From NCBI RefSeq assembly GCF_014200175.1, contig NZ_JACHBD010000011.1, positions 1 through 64,000 of the forward strand: a stretch of 64,000 bases of DNA. The letters run 5' to 3'. The notes beneath the pieces are model-generated. The model was given only the letters and a program-made list of their open reading frames with translations. It had not been told where the DNA came from and did no database searches. Origin of the DNA: Rhizobium lentis. GTDB lineage: Bacteria; Pseudomonadota; Alphaproteobacteria; Rhizobiales; Rhizobiaceae. Below, piece by piece: positions 7,714 to 16,845 of the stretch (its first letter is position 1; each line of letters begins with the position of its first letter). The translations under genes and the position numbers were made by a program.

Positions 7714-9148
7714 CACGCCGCTGGTGGTAATCGCCAGGAGCGGGTCGAAGCGATGGGTGGCGGCGGCCGATCCGGCAGCTCACAAACTCGGACTGCGCGT
7801 CGGCATGCCCGCCGCCAAGGCGCAGGCGCTGGTCCAGGGGCTGGCGATGATCGACGCCGATCCGGCGGCTGACCTCGCGACACTTGAACGGCTGACGCTC
7901 TGGGCCTTGTCGCAATATTCTCCCGTCGTTGCCATGGATCCCCCTGATGGCATCGTCATGGATACCGAAGGCGCCGACCATCTGCAGGGCGGCGAGGACC
8001 TGATGCTCTCCGGTCTCGTCAACCGTTTCCGCGGCCGGGGTCTCTCGGCGCGAGCGGCGATCGCCGACAGCTGGGGTGCGGCGCATGCGCTCGCCCGGTC
8101 AATGGATCGCGAGACGGTTATCATCCCGCGCGGCGAGACCGCCAAGGCCGTAAACCGTTTGCCGCTGTCCTCGCTGCGGCTGCCGGCCGAGATCGTCGGA
8201 AGTCTCCGCACGCTCGGCTTCGCCACCGTCGGCGATCTGGCAGCGACACCGCGGGCACCGCTGACGTTGCGTTTCGGGTCCGAGGTTGGACGCCGCCTCA
8301 ACCAGATCTTCGGCCGGCTCGCCGAGCCCATCGATCCGATCCGGCCGGCGGACCTCGTCGAGGTCCAGAAATCCTTTGCCGAGCCGATCGGGGCAGCGGA
8401 GACCATCGAGAAATATGTTAGCCGTCTGGTGCGGCAGCTCTGTCTTGAGCTCGAGAAGCGAGGGCTTGGTGTGCGGCGCGCCGACCTCATCGTTCACCGC
8501 GTCGACAACAAGATCCAGTCGCTCCGGGCGGGCACGGCCAAGCCGGTCCGCGACGTCGCCTGGCTGACAAAACTCTTCCGAGATCGGATCGAGAAGATCG
8601 AGCCGGGCTTCGGCATCGAGAAGCTGAGCCTCGCGGCCATCATCGCCGAACCGCTTGTTGAGATGCAATCGGCTTCCTCGCTGATCGAAGAGCGGATCAC
8701 CGATGTGACGCCGCTGATCGACGTGCTGGGAAACCGCGGCGGCCAGCGGATCTTCCGTGTCGCGCCTGTCGCAAGCGATGTGCCCGAACGCAGCGTCCAG
8801 CGGATCGCCCCGACGGCCGACGAGGTCGGCACCACCTGGCCGCTCCATTGGCCGAGGCCATCCAGGCTTTTGCCACATCCGGAAACCATCGAGGTGATTG
8901 CCCTGCTGCCGGATCATCCGCCGGTCTCCTTTACCTGGCGTGGAAAGCGGCGCCGGGTAAAGCGCGCCGACGGCCCTGAGAGGATCTTTGGAGAGTGGTG
9001 GCAGCGCAGTTCGGAATGGGTTGCCGTTCGCGACTATTTCGTCGTCGAGGATGATGCCGGAGAGCGCTTCTGGATTTTCCGGTCCGGCGATGGCGTCGAC
9101 GCCGATACCGGATCGCGCAAGTGGTTCCTGCATGGGGTGTTTGCCTGA
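7634..9148 (+). CDS. imuB: ImuB, catalytically inactive Y-family polymerase homologue
   Basis: A 504-residue Y-family relative. The acidic metal-binding residues of active polymerases are missing: motif I reads VSVFLPTLPTD instead of an Asp-x-Asp, and the later SxDE motif is MDTEGADHL. This is normal for ImuB, which acts as a scaffold linking the sliding clamp, ImuA and DnaE2. The thumb/HhH region (LRLPAEIVGSLRTLGFATVGDL) and a long C-terminal domain follow. The start ATG at 7634 is preceded by GGAGC and falls inside imuA. Its stop overlaps the dnaE2 start as TGATG, giving a tight imuA-imuB-dnaE2 operon. Confidence 0.92.
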   Translation: MARVVSVFLPTLPTDRIRRADPSLNPDTPLVVIARSGSKRWVAAADPAAHKLGLRVGMPAAKAQALVQGLAMIDADPAADLATLERLTLWALSQYSPVVAMDPPDGIVMDTEGADHLQGGEDLMLSGLVNRFRGRGLSARAAIADSWGAAHALARSMDRETVIIPRGETAKAVNRLPLSSLRLPAEIVGSLRTLGFATVGDLAATPRAPLTLRFGSEVGRRLNQIFGRLAEPIDPIRPADLVEVQKSFAEPIGAAETIEKYVSRLVRQLCLELEKRGLGVRRADLIVHRVDNKIQSLRAGTAKPVRDVAWLTKLFRDRIEKIEPGFGIEKLSLAAIIAEPLVEMQSASSLIEERITDVTPLIDVLGNRGGQRIFRVAPVASDVPERSVQRIAPTADEVGTTWPLHWPRPSRLLPHPETIEVIALLPDHPPVSFTWRGKRRRVKRADGPERIFGEWWQRSSEWVAVRDYFVVEDDAGERFWIFRSGDGVDADTGSRKWFLHGVFA

Positions 9149-12100
9149 TGCGCTACGCCGAGCTGCAGGTCACCACCCACTTCTCTTTCCTTCGCGGCGC
9201 AAGCTCGGCGGAAGAACTTTTCGCGAACGCCAAACTCATGGGCATCGAGGCGCTCGGCGTCGTCGACCGCAACAGCCTGGCCGGTATCGTCCGGGCGCTG
9301 GAAGCATCGCGCGCCACCGGCCTGCGCCTCGTCGTCGGTTGCCGGCTCGATTTGGCTGACGGCATGTCGATGCTCGTCTATCCCACCGACCGCGATGCCT
9401 ATTCGCGGCTGACGCGGCTCTTGACGCTGGGCAAGGGCCGGGGTGGCAAAGCCAACTGCATCCTGCATCTCGATGATGTGGCGCACTATTCCGAAGGCCT
9501 GATCGGCATTCTCGTACCGGATCTGGCCGACGAGGTCTGCGCCGTGCAGTTGAGGAAGATGGCGGATGTCTTCGGCGGCCGTGCCTACGTCTCGCTCTGC
9601 CTTCGCCGGCGCCCGAACGATCAGCTACGGCTGCACGAGTTGTCGAACCTGGCGGCGCAGCACCGGGTGAAGACGGTCGTCACCAATGACGTGCTGTTTC
9701 ACGAGCCCGGCCGGCGGCAGCTGCAGGACGTCGTCACCTGCATCCGCACCGGCACCACCATCGACGATGTCGGCTTCGAGCGCGAGCGGCACGCGGACCG
9801 CTATCTAAAGCCGCCGGATGAAATGGCGCGTCTGTTTCCCCGCTACCCGGAAGCGCTGGCACGCACGATCGAAATCGTCGAGCGCTGCAGGTTCAGTCTG
9901 GAGGAGCTCGTTTATCAATATCCCGAGGAAGCGTTGATCCCGGGCATGACCGCCCAGCAATCGCTGGAACACTATACCTGGGAAGGCGTGAAGACGCGGT
10001 ATCCCGAAGGCTTGCCGACGCATGTCGAAAAGACGATCCGTCACGAGCTGTCCCTGATCGAGACGATGAAATATGCCCCGTATTTCCTGACGGTCTTCTC
10101 CATCGTCCGCTTTGCCCGGTCGCAGGGCATTCTCTGCCAGGGCAGGGGATCGGCGGCCAACTCCGCCGTCTGCTACGTGCTCGGCATCACCTCGATCGAC
10201 CCGGAAACCAACGACCTCCTCTTCGAGCGCTTCGTCAGCCAGGAGCGGGACGAGCCACCCGACATCGATGTCGATTTCGAACACGAAAGGCGGGAGGAGG
10301 TGATCCAATGGATCTACAAGACCTACGGCCATCACAAGGCCGCACTCTGCTCGACGGTGACCCGCTATCGTGCCAAAGGCGCCATTCGCGGCGTCGGCAA
10401 GGCGCTCGGCCTGCCCGAGGACCTGATCAAGGCGCTTTCCTCCGGCATCTGGTCCTGGTCGGAAACGGTCGGCGAGCAACAGCTGCGCGCACTCGGCCTC
10501 AATCCGGACGACCGTCGTCTCGCCTTGACCTTGCGGCTTGCCCAGCAGCTGATGGGAGCGCCGCGGCATCTCGGCCAGCACCCGGGTGGATTTGTTCTGA
10601 CCCATGACAGGCTGGATCATCTCGTGCCGATCGAGCCGGCGGCGATGGCCGGCCGCCAGGTGATCGAATGGGACAAGGATGATGTCGAGGCGCTCAAAAT
10701 GATGAAGGTCGATGTATTGGCGCTCGGCATGCTGACCTGCATGGCCAAGGCGTTTGCCTTTATCGGCGAGCACAGGCACCACGATCTCGATCTCGCGACT
10801 ATCCCGCACGAGGATCCGGCGACCTATGCAATGATCCGCAAGGCCGACACATTGGGCACCTTCCAGATCGAGAGCCGGGCGCAGATGTCGATGCTGCCTC
10901 GCATGAAACCGAAAACCTTCTACGATCTCGTCATCCAGGTGGCGATTGTCCGGCCGGGGCCAATCCAGGGCGACATGGTCCATCCTTATCTGCGCCGCCG
11001 CGAAGGCAAGGAGAAGGTTGAATATCCGACGCCCGAACTGGAGGCGGTCCTCCACAAGACGCTCGGCGTGCCGCTGTTCCAGGAGTCGGCGATGAAGGTG
11101 GCGATGGTCTGTGCGGGGTTCACGGGCGGCGAAGCCGACCAGCTCCGAAAATCCATGGCGACCTTCAAGTTCACCGGCGGCGTCTCACGATTCCAGGACA
11201 AGCTTGTGAGCGGGATGATCCGAAACGGCTACACAAAGGAGTTTGCCGAGAAGACGTTTTCGCAGCTGGAAGGTTTTGGCAGCTACGGCTTTCCCGAAAG
11301 CCATGCGGCCTCCTTCGCGCTGATCGCCTATGCCAGCAACTACATTAAATGCCATTTCCCGGACGTCTTCTGCGCCGCTCTGTTGAACTCGCAGCCGATG
11401 GGGTTTTATGCGCCGGCACAAATCGTACTCGATGCGAAGAAACACGGCGTCGAGGTGCGACCGGTCTGCATCAACCGCTCCCGCTGGGACTGCACGCTCG
11501 AGGAGGTGGAAGGCACGGACCGGCACGCGGTACGGCTTGGCATGCGTCTGGTGCGCGGTTTGGCGACCGCCGACGCCGCACGCATTGTCGCCGCGCGCGC
11601 CGACGAGCCGTTCGCATCGGTGGATGACATGTGGCGCCGGTCCGGTGTGCCCGTGGCCTCCCTCGTCGAGTTGGCCGAGGCCGACGCCTTCCTGGCGTCA
11701 TTGCGACTCGAACGACGCGATGCGCTTTGGGCGATCAAGGCGCTACGCGACCAGCCGCTGCCTCTGTTCACGGCCGCAGCCGAACGCGAGGCGCGGGCAG
11801 TCGCCGAGCAGCAGGAGCCGGAAGTCGAGCTCAGGCAAATGACCGATGGGCATAACGTCGTCGAGGATTACAGTCACGTCGGGCTGACACTCCGCGAGCA
11901 CCCATTGAGATTCCTGCGGGCCGACCTTGCCAAGCGCCGGATCGTCACCTGTGCCGAGGCCATGACGGCCCGCGACGGCCAGTGGCTGATGGCGGCCGGC
12001 CTGGTGCTGGTGCGCCAGCGGCCGGGTTCGGCAAAGGGCGTGATGTTCATCACCATCGAGGATGAGACCGGCATTGCCAATGTCGTCGTCTGGCCAAAGC

Positions 12101-12411
12101 TGTTCGAGCGGTCGCGTCGGGTCGTGCTCGGCGCCAGCATGATGGCGATTAACGGCAAGATCCAGCGAGAAGGCGAGGTGGTTCACCTGGTCGCCCAGCA
12201 GCTCTTCGACCTTTCGGCCGACCTGTCAGGGCTTGCCGGGCGTGACGGTACGTTTTATCCGCCAACCGGCCGCGGCGACGAGTTCGCCCATGGCTCGGCG
12301 AGCAGTCCCGATTCACGCGAAAAAGCACCTCCGGGCGTTCGGGCGAGGGACATGTTCGTGCCGGATCTTCATATCGATACGCTGAAGATCAAGAGCCGGA
12401 ATTTTCAGTAA
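9148..12411 (+). CDS. dnaE2: error-prone DNA polymerase III alpha subunit (DnaE2)
   Basis: A 1087-residue C-family polymerase, the catalytic subunit of the ImuAB-dependent mutasome. The order is a PHP domain from residue 1 (AELQVTTHFSFLRGASS), then the palm with the catalytic PDIDVDF pair near residue 370, finger and helix-hairpin-helix regions, and an OB fold near residues 955-1000 (GVMFITIEDETGIANVVVWP). Length is usual for DnaE2 and shorter than replicative DnaE. The start overlaps the imuB stop, so translation is coupled. LexA control is through the box at 6893-6907. No truncation is visible. Confidence 0.95.
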   Translation: MRYAELQVTTHFSFLRGASSAEELFANAKLMGIEALGVVDRNSLAGIVRALEASRATGLRLVVGCRLDLADGMSMLVYPTDRDAYSRLTRLLTLGKGRGGKANCILHLDDVAHYSEGLIGILVPDLADEVCAVQLRKMADVFGGRAYVSLCLRRRPNDQLRLHELSNLAAQHRVKTVVTNDVLFHEPGRRQLQDVVTCIRTGTTIDDVGFERERHADRYLKPPDEMARLFPRYPEALARTIEIVERCRFSLEELVYQYPEEALIPGMTAQQSLEHYTWEGVKTRYPEGLPTHVEKTIRHELSLIETMKYAPYFLTVFSIVRFARSQGILCQGRGSAANSAVCYVLGITSIDPETNDLLFERFVSQERDEPPDIDVDFEHERREEVIQWIYKTYGHHKAALCSTVTRYRAKGAIRGVGKALGLPEDLIKALSSGIWSWSETVGEQQLRALGLNPDDRRLALTLRLAQQLMGAPRHLGQHPGGFVLTHDRLDHLVPIEPAAMAGRQVIEWDKDDVEALKMMKVDVLALGMLTCMAKAFAFIGEHRHHDLDLATIPHEDPATYAMIRKADTLGTFQIESRAQMSMLPRMKPKTFYDLVIQVAIVRPGPIQGDMVHPYLRRREGKEKVEYPTPELEAVLHKTLGVPLFQESAMKVAMVCAGFTGGEADQLRKSMATFKFTGGVSRFQDKLVSGMIRNGYTKEFAEKTFSQLEGFGSYGFPESHAASFALIAYASNYIKCHFPDVFCAALLNSQPMGFYAPAQIVLDAKKHGVEVRPVCINRSRWDCTLEEVEGTDRHAVRLGMRLVRGLATADAARIVAARADEPFASVDDMWRRSGVPVASLVELAEADAFLASLRLERRDALWAIKALRDQPLPLFTAAAEREARAVAEQQEPEVELRQMTDGHNVVEDYSHVGLTLREHPLRFLRADLAKRRIVTCAEAMTARDGQWLMAAGLVLVRQRPGSAKGVMFITIEDETGIANVVVWPKLFERSRRVVLGASMMAINGKIQREGEVVHLVAQQLFDLSADLSGLAGRDGTFYPPTGRGDEFAHGSASSPDSREKAPPGVRARDMFVPDLHIDTLKIKSRNFQ

Positions 12412-12573
12412 ACTGGCTAATCGCCTGTTGCAATCGCGGGGTCTTGGGTTAAACGCGTTCGGCGCAATACAGCCTTTCATGCGCAGCTGCCTCGCCGCGA
12501 CATGGGTCGCCTAGGCGATACCTCATGGGCGGGGAGGACGCGCGCGCAGACAACGAATTCTTCCGCGCCCGGT

Positions 12574-12906
12574 TCACTCTGGTGTCCGCCTGCTGCTATC
12601 GACATAGTCATGGGGAGTGTGGCAAGACCTCGAATGCGTGCATAGTGGGCGGTCAGCGAGGAACAGCGCGGTCAGCGGTCGATTTGCAGCCATGTGCGAC
12701 GATGTCCGGTGTGCCGCGAGCGCGACTTGGTCGTCGTAGATTTCGATTAGCGTGTAGCTGTCCGTCAGGGTGCTCGACTTGAACAATTCGTACAGGCGGC
12801 TACCCGGTTCATTGGCGCGCACCGCAGCGGCCTGGACCGCGAAGGCGCGTTCAAATGCGTCGGTGTTACCCGGCGCGACTGTGAGTTCGACCATCATCCC
12901 GATCAT
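12574..12906 (-). CDS. antibiotic-biosynthesis-monooxygenase (ABM/YgiN-like) protein, probable 3' frameshift
   Basis: A 110-residue frame with an ABM ferredoxin-like fold: MVELTVAPGNTDAFERAFA, ANEPGSRLYELFKSS, then a histidine-containing helix HRTSSHMAANRPL. ABM proteins are small dimeric quinol or polyketide monooxygenases. Past LADRP (about 12646) the frame departs from the family. One extra base in the G run at 12646-12648 would restore a typical end (PTMHAFEVLP) that stops at 12608. This looks like a single-base deletion or a sequencing error. It is the last gene of the SDR-GST-isochorismatase operon. The start at 12906 follows GAGGCG. Confidence 0.65.
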   Translation of the reverse strand: MIGMMVELTVAPGNTDAFERAFAVQAAAVRANEPGSRLYELFKSSTLTDSYTLIEIYDDQVALAAHRTSSHMAANRPLTALFLADRPLCTHSRSCHTPHDYVDSSRRTPE

Positions 12907-12937
12907 CGTATCGCCTCGCATCTACGGCCAACAGAAG

Positions 12938-12959
12938 CCCGGCCCATAACCGGGCCGGG
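12938..12959 (-). terminator. GC-rich stem-loop between isochorismatase and ABM genes
   Basis: Eight-base arms CCCGGCCC and GGGCCGGG enclose a six-base loop. There is no clear U-tract after it on the minus strand, so it may attenuate or protect the transcript rather than end it. It sits just past the isochorismatase-like stop. Confidence 0.4.
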
Positions 12960-12971
12960 TCCAGCGACGGA

Positions 12972-13568
12972 TTATGCCTTCGCCACGAACTCCTGCGCGG
13001 TGATGGCGTTGGCATAAAAGGGTGCGATCTCAGCAACGAAGTCGTCCTGCTGCTTCCGGGTATAGCCGGCTGACGCGTCGTAGATGACGTTGGTGTGGTA
13101 GCCGAGGTCGTGCGCGTTGCGCATCGAAGACTCGACGCACTGTCGCAGCGAAAACCCCGACAGGTAGATCTCATCGATGCGGTTGTTGCGCAGATAGCCG
13201 TCGAGCGTGGTTCCGACGAAGACGCTGCTGCCGCCGGCGCGTTCGCGAACGACATGTTCGCCCGCCGCCGGCTCGAAGCCGGGGAAGAAATCGGCCTGCT
13301 CGCCCAGAAACGAGCCGTAGTCACGCATCATCTTGCGCAGGCCATATTTGGCCTCGCCAAGCACCTTGAAGGTCGGCTCGAACTTCAGCGAGGCGTGGAT
13401 CACGTGCATGCCGCGACGGCGGGCCTCTTCGAGAGTGATCTTCGAATTGGCGACGGCGGTGTCGACCTGCTCGCGATCTTGAAACGCCGGATATATGCCA
13501 CCGGTCGGCGAGAGCCAGTCGTTGACATATTCGATTAGGATCAGCGCGCTCTTGGATGCGTCGGTCAT
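12972..13568 (-). CDS. isochorismatase-like cysteine hydrolase with altered triad
   Basis: A 198-residue protein with the isochorismatase fold. Family members hydrolyse amides or vinyl ethers using an Asp-Lys-Cys triad. The Cys is present in LSGFSLRQCVESSMRNAHDLGY. The position of the triad Asp reads IEYVND (Glu in place of Asp). The Lys segment reads RERAGGSSVFVGT, with no lysine. Activity may differ from classical members, or the residue assignment may be off by a turn. It is the third gene of a four-gene minus-strand operon (28-50 bp gaps) with an SDR and a GST, divergent from an AraC regulator. Substrate unknown. Confidence 0.8.
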   Translation of the reverse strand: MTDASKSALILIEYVNDWLSPTGGIYPAFQDREQVDTAVANSKITLEEARRRGMHVIHASLKFEPTFKVLGEAKYGLRKMMRDYGSFLGEQADFFPGFEPAAGEHVVRERAGGSSVFVGTTLDGYLRNNRIDEIYLSGFSLRQCVESSMRNAHDLGYHTNVIYDASAGYTRKQQDDFVAEIAPFYANAITAQEFVAKA

Positions 13569-13596
13569 GGTATAACTCCTGGGATGTTTGTTAGGG

Positions 13597-14271
13597 TCAG
13601 GCGGCGATCATCGCGCCTTGCTGGCGCAGGTGCTCGCGAAACAGATCGGGATAGGTGTCGATCACAGCGTTCTTGACACTGGGTCGTTCGGCAAGTGCCG
13701 CGCGCCATGCGGTCACGCGTGGCAGGCCAGCGAAGATCGGGTCCGCCACGGCCGGATTGATGATCCCGAAATAGCGGAACAGCGGTGCGTAGACCGCATC
13801 GACCAGACCAAAATCCGCCCCGGCGAAATACGGGCCGTCGCCTAGTTCGGCCTCGATCTTGCATAGCCGATCATGGAAGGCGGCCCGCTTGGCGTCGGCG
13901 GTCGCCATGTCCTTGGCGTGAAGGAACTGCCAACCCTCCGCAAAGGTCTGGGTGGCGAATTCGATCCAGGCGCGATGCCGGGCACGCACCAATGCATCGT
14001 CGGGATACATCGCCGCGCCACCCTGCGTCTCGTTTAGATATTCGCAGATCACGACGCTTTCGAAGAGGATCGCATCCTCACCGTTCGGCTGGCGCACCTT
14101 CAGCACTGGCACCTTGCCGGTCGGCGACAAGGCCAGGAACCAGCCGGGCTTGGCCGATAGGTCGACGTTGACCCGGTCGAAGGCCACCCCCTTTTCGAGG
14201 AGGACGATCGCGGCGCGCTGGACGAATGGGCACAGCGGGTGGCTGACGAGAGTGAGGTTTTTCTCGGTCAT
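13597..14271 (-). CDS. glutathione S-transferase family protein
   Basis: A 224-residue GST. The N-terminal thioredoxin fold has the active motif HPLCPFVQRA with Cys14, typical of omega/zeta-like or dehydroascorbate-reductase-type bacterial GSTs rather than Ser/Tyr classes. The glutathione-binding segments GKVPVLKV and LFESVVICEYL follow. The helical C-terminal domain runs from about residue 90. Cys-type GSTs often reduce mixed disulfides or release glutathione from conjugates. The operon with an SDR and an isochorismatase-like enzyme suggests detoxification of a reactive compound. A diverged fragment of a similar gene lies at about 16573-16670. Confidence 0.88.
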   Translation of the reverse strand: MTEKNLTLVSHPLCPFVQRAAIVLLEKGVAFDRVNVDLSAKPGWFLALSPTGKVPVLKVRQPNGEDAILFESVVICEYLNETQGGAAMYPDDALVRARHRAWIEFATQTFAEGWQFLHAKDMATADAKRAAFHDRLCKIEAELGDGPYFAGADFGLVDAVYAPLFRYFGIINPAVADPIFAGLPRVTAWRAALAERPSVKNAVIDTYPDLFREHLRQQGAMIAA

Positions 14272-14300
14272 GACGGTGTCTCGATGTGGTGGAATGGAGA

Positions 14301-15059
14301 TCAGAGCGACTGGCCGCCCGACACGTCGAACGTCGTGCCGTTGGCCCAGCCGAAATCGTCGGACAGGATGGCTGCGACCGCGCCACCGATGTCGTCGGGC
14401 TGGCCGACGCGGCCGAGCGCGATATTGCCGGCAACAAAGTCATTGATTTGCTTGTCGTCGCGCACCCGGCCGCCGCCGAAGTCAGTGGCGATGGCGCCCG
14501 GCGCAATCGCGTTGACGCGGATCTGACGAGCGCCCAGTTCGACCGCCATGAACTTGGTCAGCGTCTGCATCGCCGCCTTGGCGGCGGCATAGAGGCCATA
14601 ACCGGCCATGGTCGTCCGCACAAAGCCGGTAGAGACGTTGAGGATGCGCCCGCCGTCGACGATCAGCGGCAGCAGCTTCTGGGTCAGAAACAGCGGCCCG
14701 CGCAGGTGCATGTCGACCATCTGGTCGAACTGGTCCTCGCTCGCGTCGGCAACCATTACATACAGGCCCTCACCACCGTTGTTCACCAGATAGTCGAACC
14801 GGTCGACGCCAAACGTGGTCCCCAGCGTGTGGGTGACCGCCTGCGCGAAGCCGGAAAAGCTTGCCGTGTCAGTGACGTCGAGCGCCAGCATTGCCGCCTT
14901 TCCGCCCAGGGCTTCGATCTCTTCAACCAGTGACTGGGCTTCTGCGGCGCTGTTTCGGTAGGTGCCGATGACGCCCACACCACGCCTGGCGAGATGCAGC
15001 GCCATGTTGCGACCGAGGCCGCGGCTGGCGCCGGTAATGAGTGCGATCTTCTGAGACAT
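14301..15059 (-). CDS. short-chain dehydrogenase/reductase (SDR)
   Basis: A 252-residue classical SDR. The nucleotide-binding motif TGASRGLG is at residues 8-15. The NAG motif appears as NNGG, the catalytic serine lies in ILNVSTG, and the YxxxK pair is in YGLYAAAK. The C-terminal end (FDVSGGQSL) matches FabG-like members. R16-17 and Y-R after strand 2 (GTYRNS) suggest NADP(H) preference. It is the first gene of the minus-strand operon and its start is 173 bp from the divergent AraC regulator. The substrate cannot be inferred from sequence. Confidence 0.9.
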   Translation of the reverse strand: MSQKIALITGASRGLGRNMALHLARRGVGVIGTYRNSAAEAQSLVEEIEALGGKAAMLALDVTDTASFSGFAQAVTHTLGTTFGVDRFDYLVNNGGEGLYVMVADASEDQFDQMVDMHLRGPLFLTQKLLPLIVDGGRILNVSTGFVRTTMAGYGLYAAAKAAMQTLTKFMAVELGARQIRVNAIAPGAIATDFGGGRVRDDKQINDFVAGNIALGRVGQPDDIGGAVAAILSDDFGWANGTTFDVSGGQSL

Positions 15060-15232
15060 GGCTACGTTCCTTGTGATTTTGATTTTCCGGACGGCACGCC
15101 GCTGAGGCGTGGCATTCGCTGCCAGTCAGATAGGCGATTGCTGTGTCCGACGCCCCGCCTGATGCTCTCAATTGCTTGCCTGATTGTCTCAGGCTCTTTG
15201 CAGGCGTGAGGATTGATGTCATATTCTTCGGC

Positions 15233-16132
15233 ATGACCGGTAACCTACAGCCCCTTCGCGATCTCGCGCTCCGCCACGGACGGACCGGAATGACCCTGAC
15301 GCCGATCCCGCGCGTGGTAATCGGCGTGGGGCAAGCGACCTCGGAGACGTCACCGTGTCTCTACCGCTCGATGATCTGCTTTATTCTGCAGGGATCGAAA
15401 GAGGTGGCCATCCACGACGACGTGCTGCGCTACGACGCGTCCCAATATCTGGTCAGTGCACTCGATCTGCCTTTAAGCGGACAGATCCATGACGCCGACG
15501 ACGGCAGTCCCTATGTGGCGGTTTCGTTAGTACTCGATCCGGCACTTCTCGCCGAGGTCGCATCGACGATGCCGGCGGCGCGCGACGCGGACGCTCCAGG
15601 CAGTGGCATCGCGATCAACCCGATGACTCCGCCGCTGCGCGACACGCTGCTGCGACTGCTGGCCTTGCTCGACACACCTGCGGACATCCCGGCGCTCGCG
15701 CCGTTGGCCGAGCGCGAATTGCTCTATCGTCTCCTACAAGGCTCACAGGGGCGACTGTTGCGCCACATCGCCCGCCCGGAAGGCGCGATCGGCGGCATCC
15801 GCCGCGCGGTTGAATGGATTCGCGACCATGGCAACACGCGGCTGCGGATCGAGGCACTGTGCGACGCCGCTGGCATGAGCCGCGCAAGCCTGCATCGACA
15901 CTTTCTCGCGCTGACTGGATTGAGCCCGATCCAGTATCAGAAGCAGCTACGCCTTCAGGAAGCACGCCAGTTGCTGCTCGCTGGCGACCATAGTGCCTCC
16001 GACGTCGCCTATGCGGTCGGCTATGAAAGCGCCTCTCAGTTCAGCCGCGAATATTTGCGGCAATTCGGGGCTCCGCCCGTCCGCGACGTGCGCAGGATCA
16101 GGGAGTCGATCGGCGATCAGATTATCAGTTAA
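15233..16132 (+). CDS. AraC-family transcriptional regulator
   Basis: A 299-residue regulator with an N-terminal AraC_N-type ligand domain (residues about 15-170; SMICFILQGSKEVAIHDD) and a C-terminal pair of helix-turn-helix motifs (about 200-290; CDAAGMSRASLHRHFLALTG, then SDVAYAVGYESASQFSREY). This subgroup commonly sits divergent to oxidoreductase genes and activates them on exposure to a toxic small molecule. The four-gene SDR-GST operon across the 173-bp gap is the likely target. The ATG at 15233 gives a standard N-terminus; a GTG at 15143 would add 30 residues of low plausibility. Confidence 0.88.
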   Translation: MTGNLQPLRDLALRHGRTGMTLTPIPRVVIGVGQATSETSPCLYRSMICFILQGSKEVAIHDDVLRYDASQYLVSALDLPLSGQIHDADDGSPYVAVSLVLDPALLAEVASTMPAARDADAPGSGIAINPMTPPLRDTLLRLLALLDTPADIPALAPLAERELLYRLLQGSQGRLLRHIARPEGAIGGIRRAVEWIRDHGNTRLRIEALCDAAGMSRASLHRHFLALTGLSPIQYQKQLRLQEARQLLLAGDHSASDVAYAVGYESASQFSREYLRQFGAPPVRDVRRIRESIGDQIIS

Positions 16133-16572
16133 AGATCACTGTCAGTTTCGATGTCATCGAGTGCATGCTGTTTAGCGAACCTTGTGTTCTTCCCGCCATG
16201 GCCAGCCGCACGTGGACTTTGACAGTCTGCCACCCGTTTCTGTTATTTGTTAAAAAGGTTGCCTTGTGCAGACGGCGCACGCTTAGCCTTTATCGAGAAC
16301 GAATCCATACCGTAGGCCGGAATTGCTTCGGCTGCACGCTTTGTAGAGCCCATCAACGCGCGTGTCTGAAAGCAGCCACGCTTTGCGATTCCCCTCGATA
16401 ACGGACTGCTTATAGGTCAGGCTCGTCGCGACCGCCATGCTTGGAACTGCAGCGAGCCTAGGTGCTGGCTCAGTCATCATGCGCGAGCGAAGTCGACAGA
16501 TCGAGCATCGCGCCAGCGTCTGCGATGAGCTGACGGCCTTTCGCGGTGATACCCTGGACCGCGTCCTCTCCG

Positions 16573-16670
16573 ATCTACGCAAACGCGTGGCAGTTCCTCA
16601 ACGCCAGCGATCACGCGACTGCTGATGAGAAGAAAGCTGCGTTTCAAGACCGTCTCCAGCGACTGGAGAC
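16573..16670 (+). pseudogene. GST-like internal fragment
   Basis: About 30 codons (YANAWQFLNASDHATADEKK, then AAFQDRLQRLE) align without gaps with residues about 108-140 of the GST encoded at 13597-14271 (EGWQFLHAKDMATADAKRAA). The DNA is clearly diverged, so this is a piece of a related gene, not a recent duplicate. Nothing before or after matches. Confidence 0.55.
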
Positions 16671-16706
16671 GCGAGGTTCGACCCTTGAAGCACTGGAGAT
16701 GCAAAA

Positions 16707-16845
16707 CCTTGTTTTCCATCAATCGATCGGCCAGCTTCCCATTGTATCCCCAAGCTACTGCGATCTGGATTTCATCATGGTCGCCAATAAGGCGATTCAG
16801 CAGGGCTGGCATTGTTCCGGCGTTAAACAGCGTGACCTTCATCAT
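16707..16845 (-). pseudogene. N-terminal fragment resembling a phospholipase-D-like protein
   Basis: The reverse frame starts MKVTLFNAGTMPALLNRLIG and continues DEIQIAVAWGYNGKLADRL, which looks like the start of PLD-like nuclease/helicase-associated proteins. It then runs into sequence from the opposite-strand GST fragment. The rest of the protein is absent. The family call is from general resemblance only. Confidence 0.35.
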
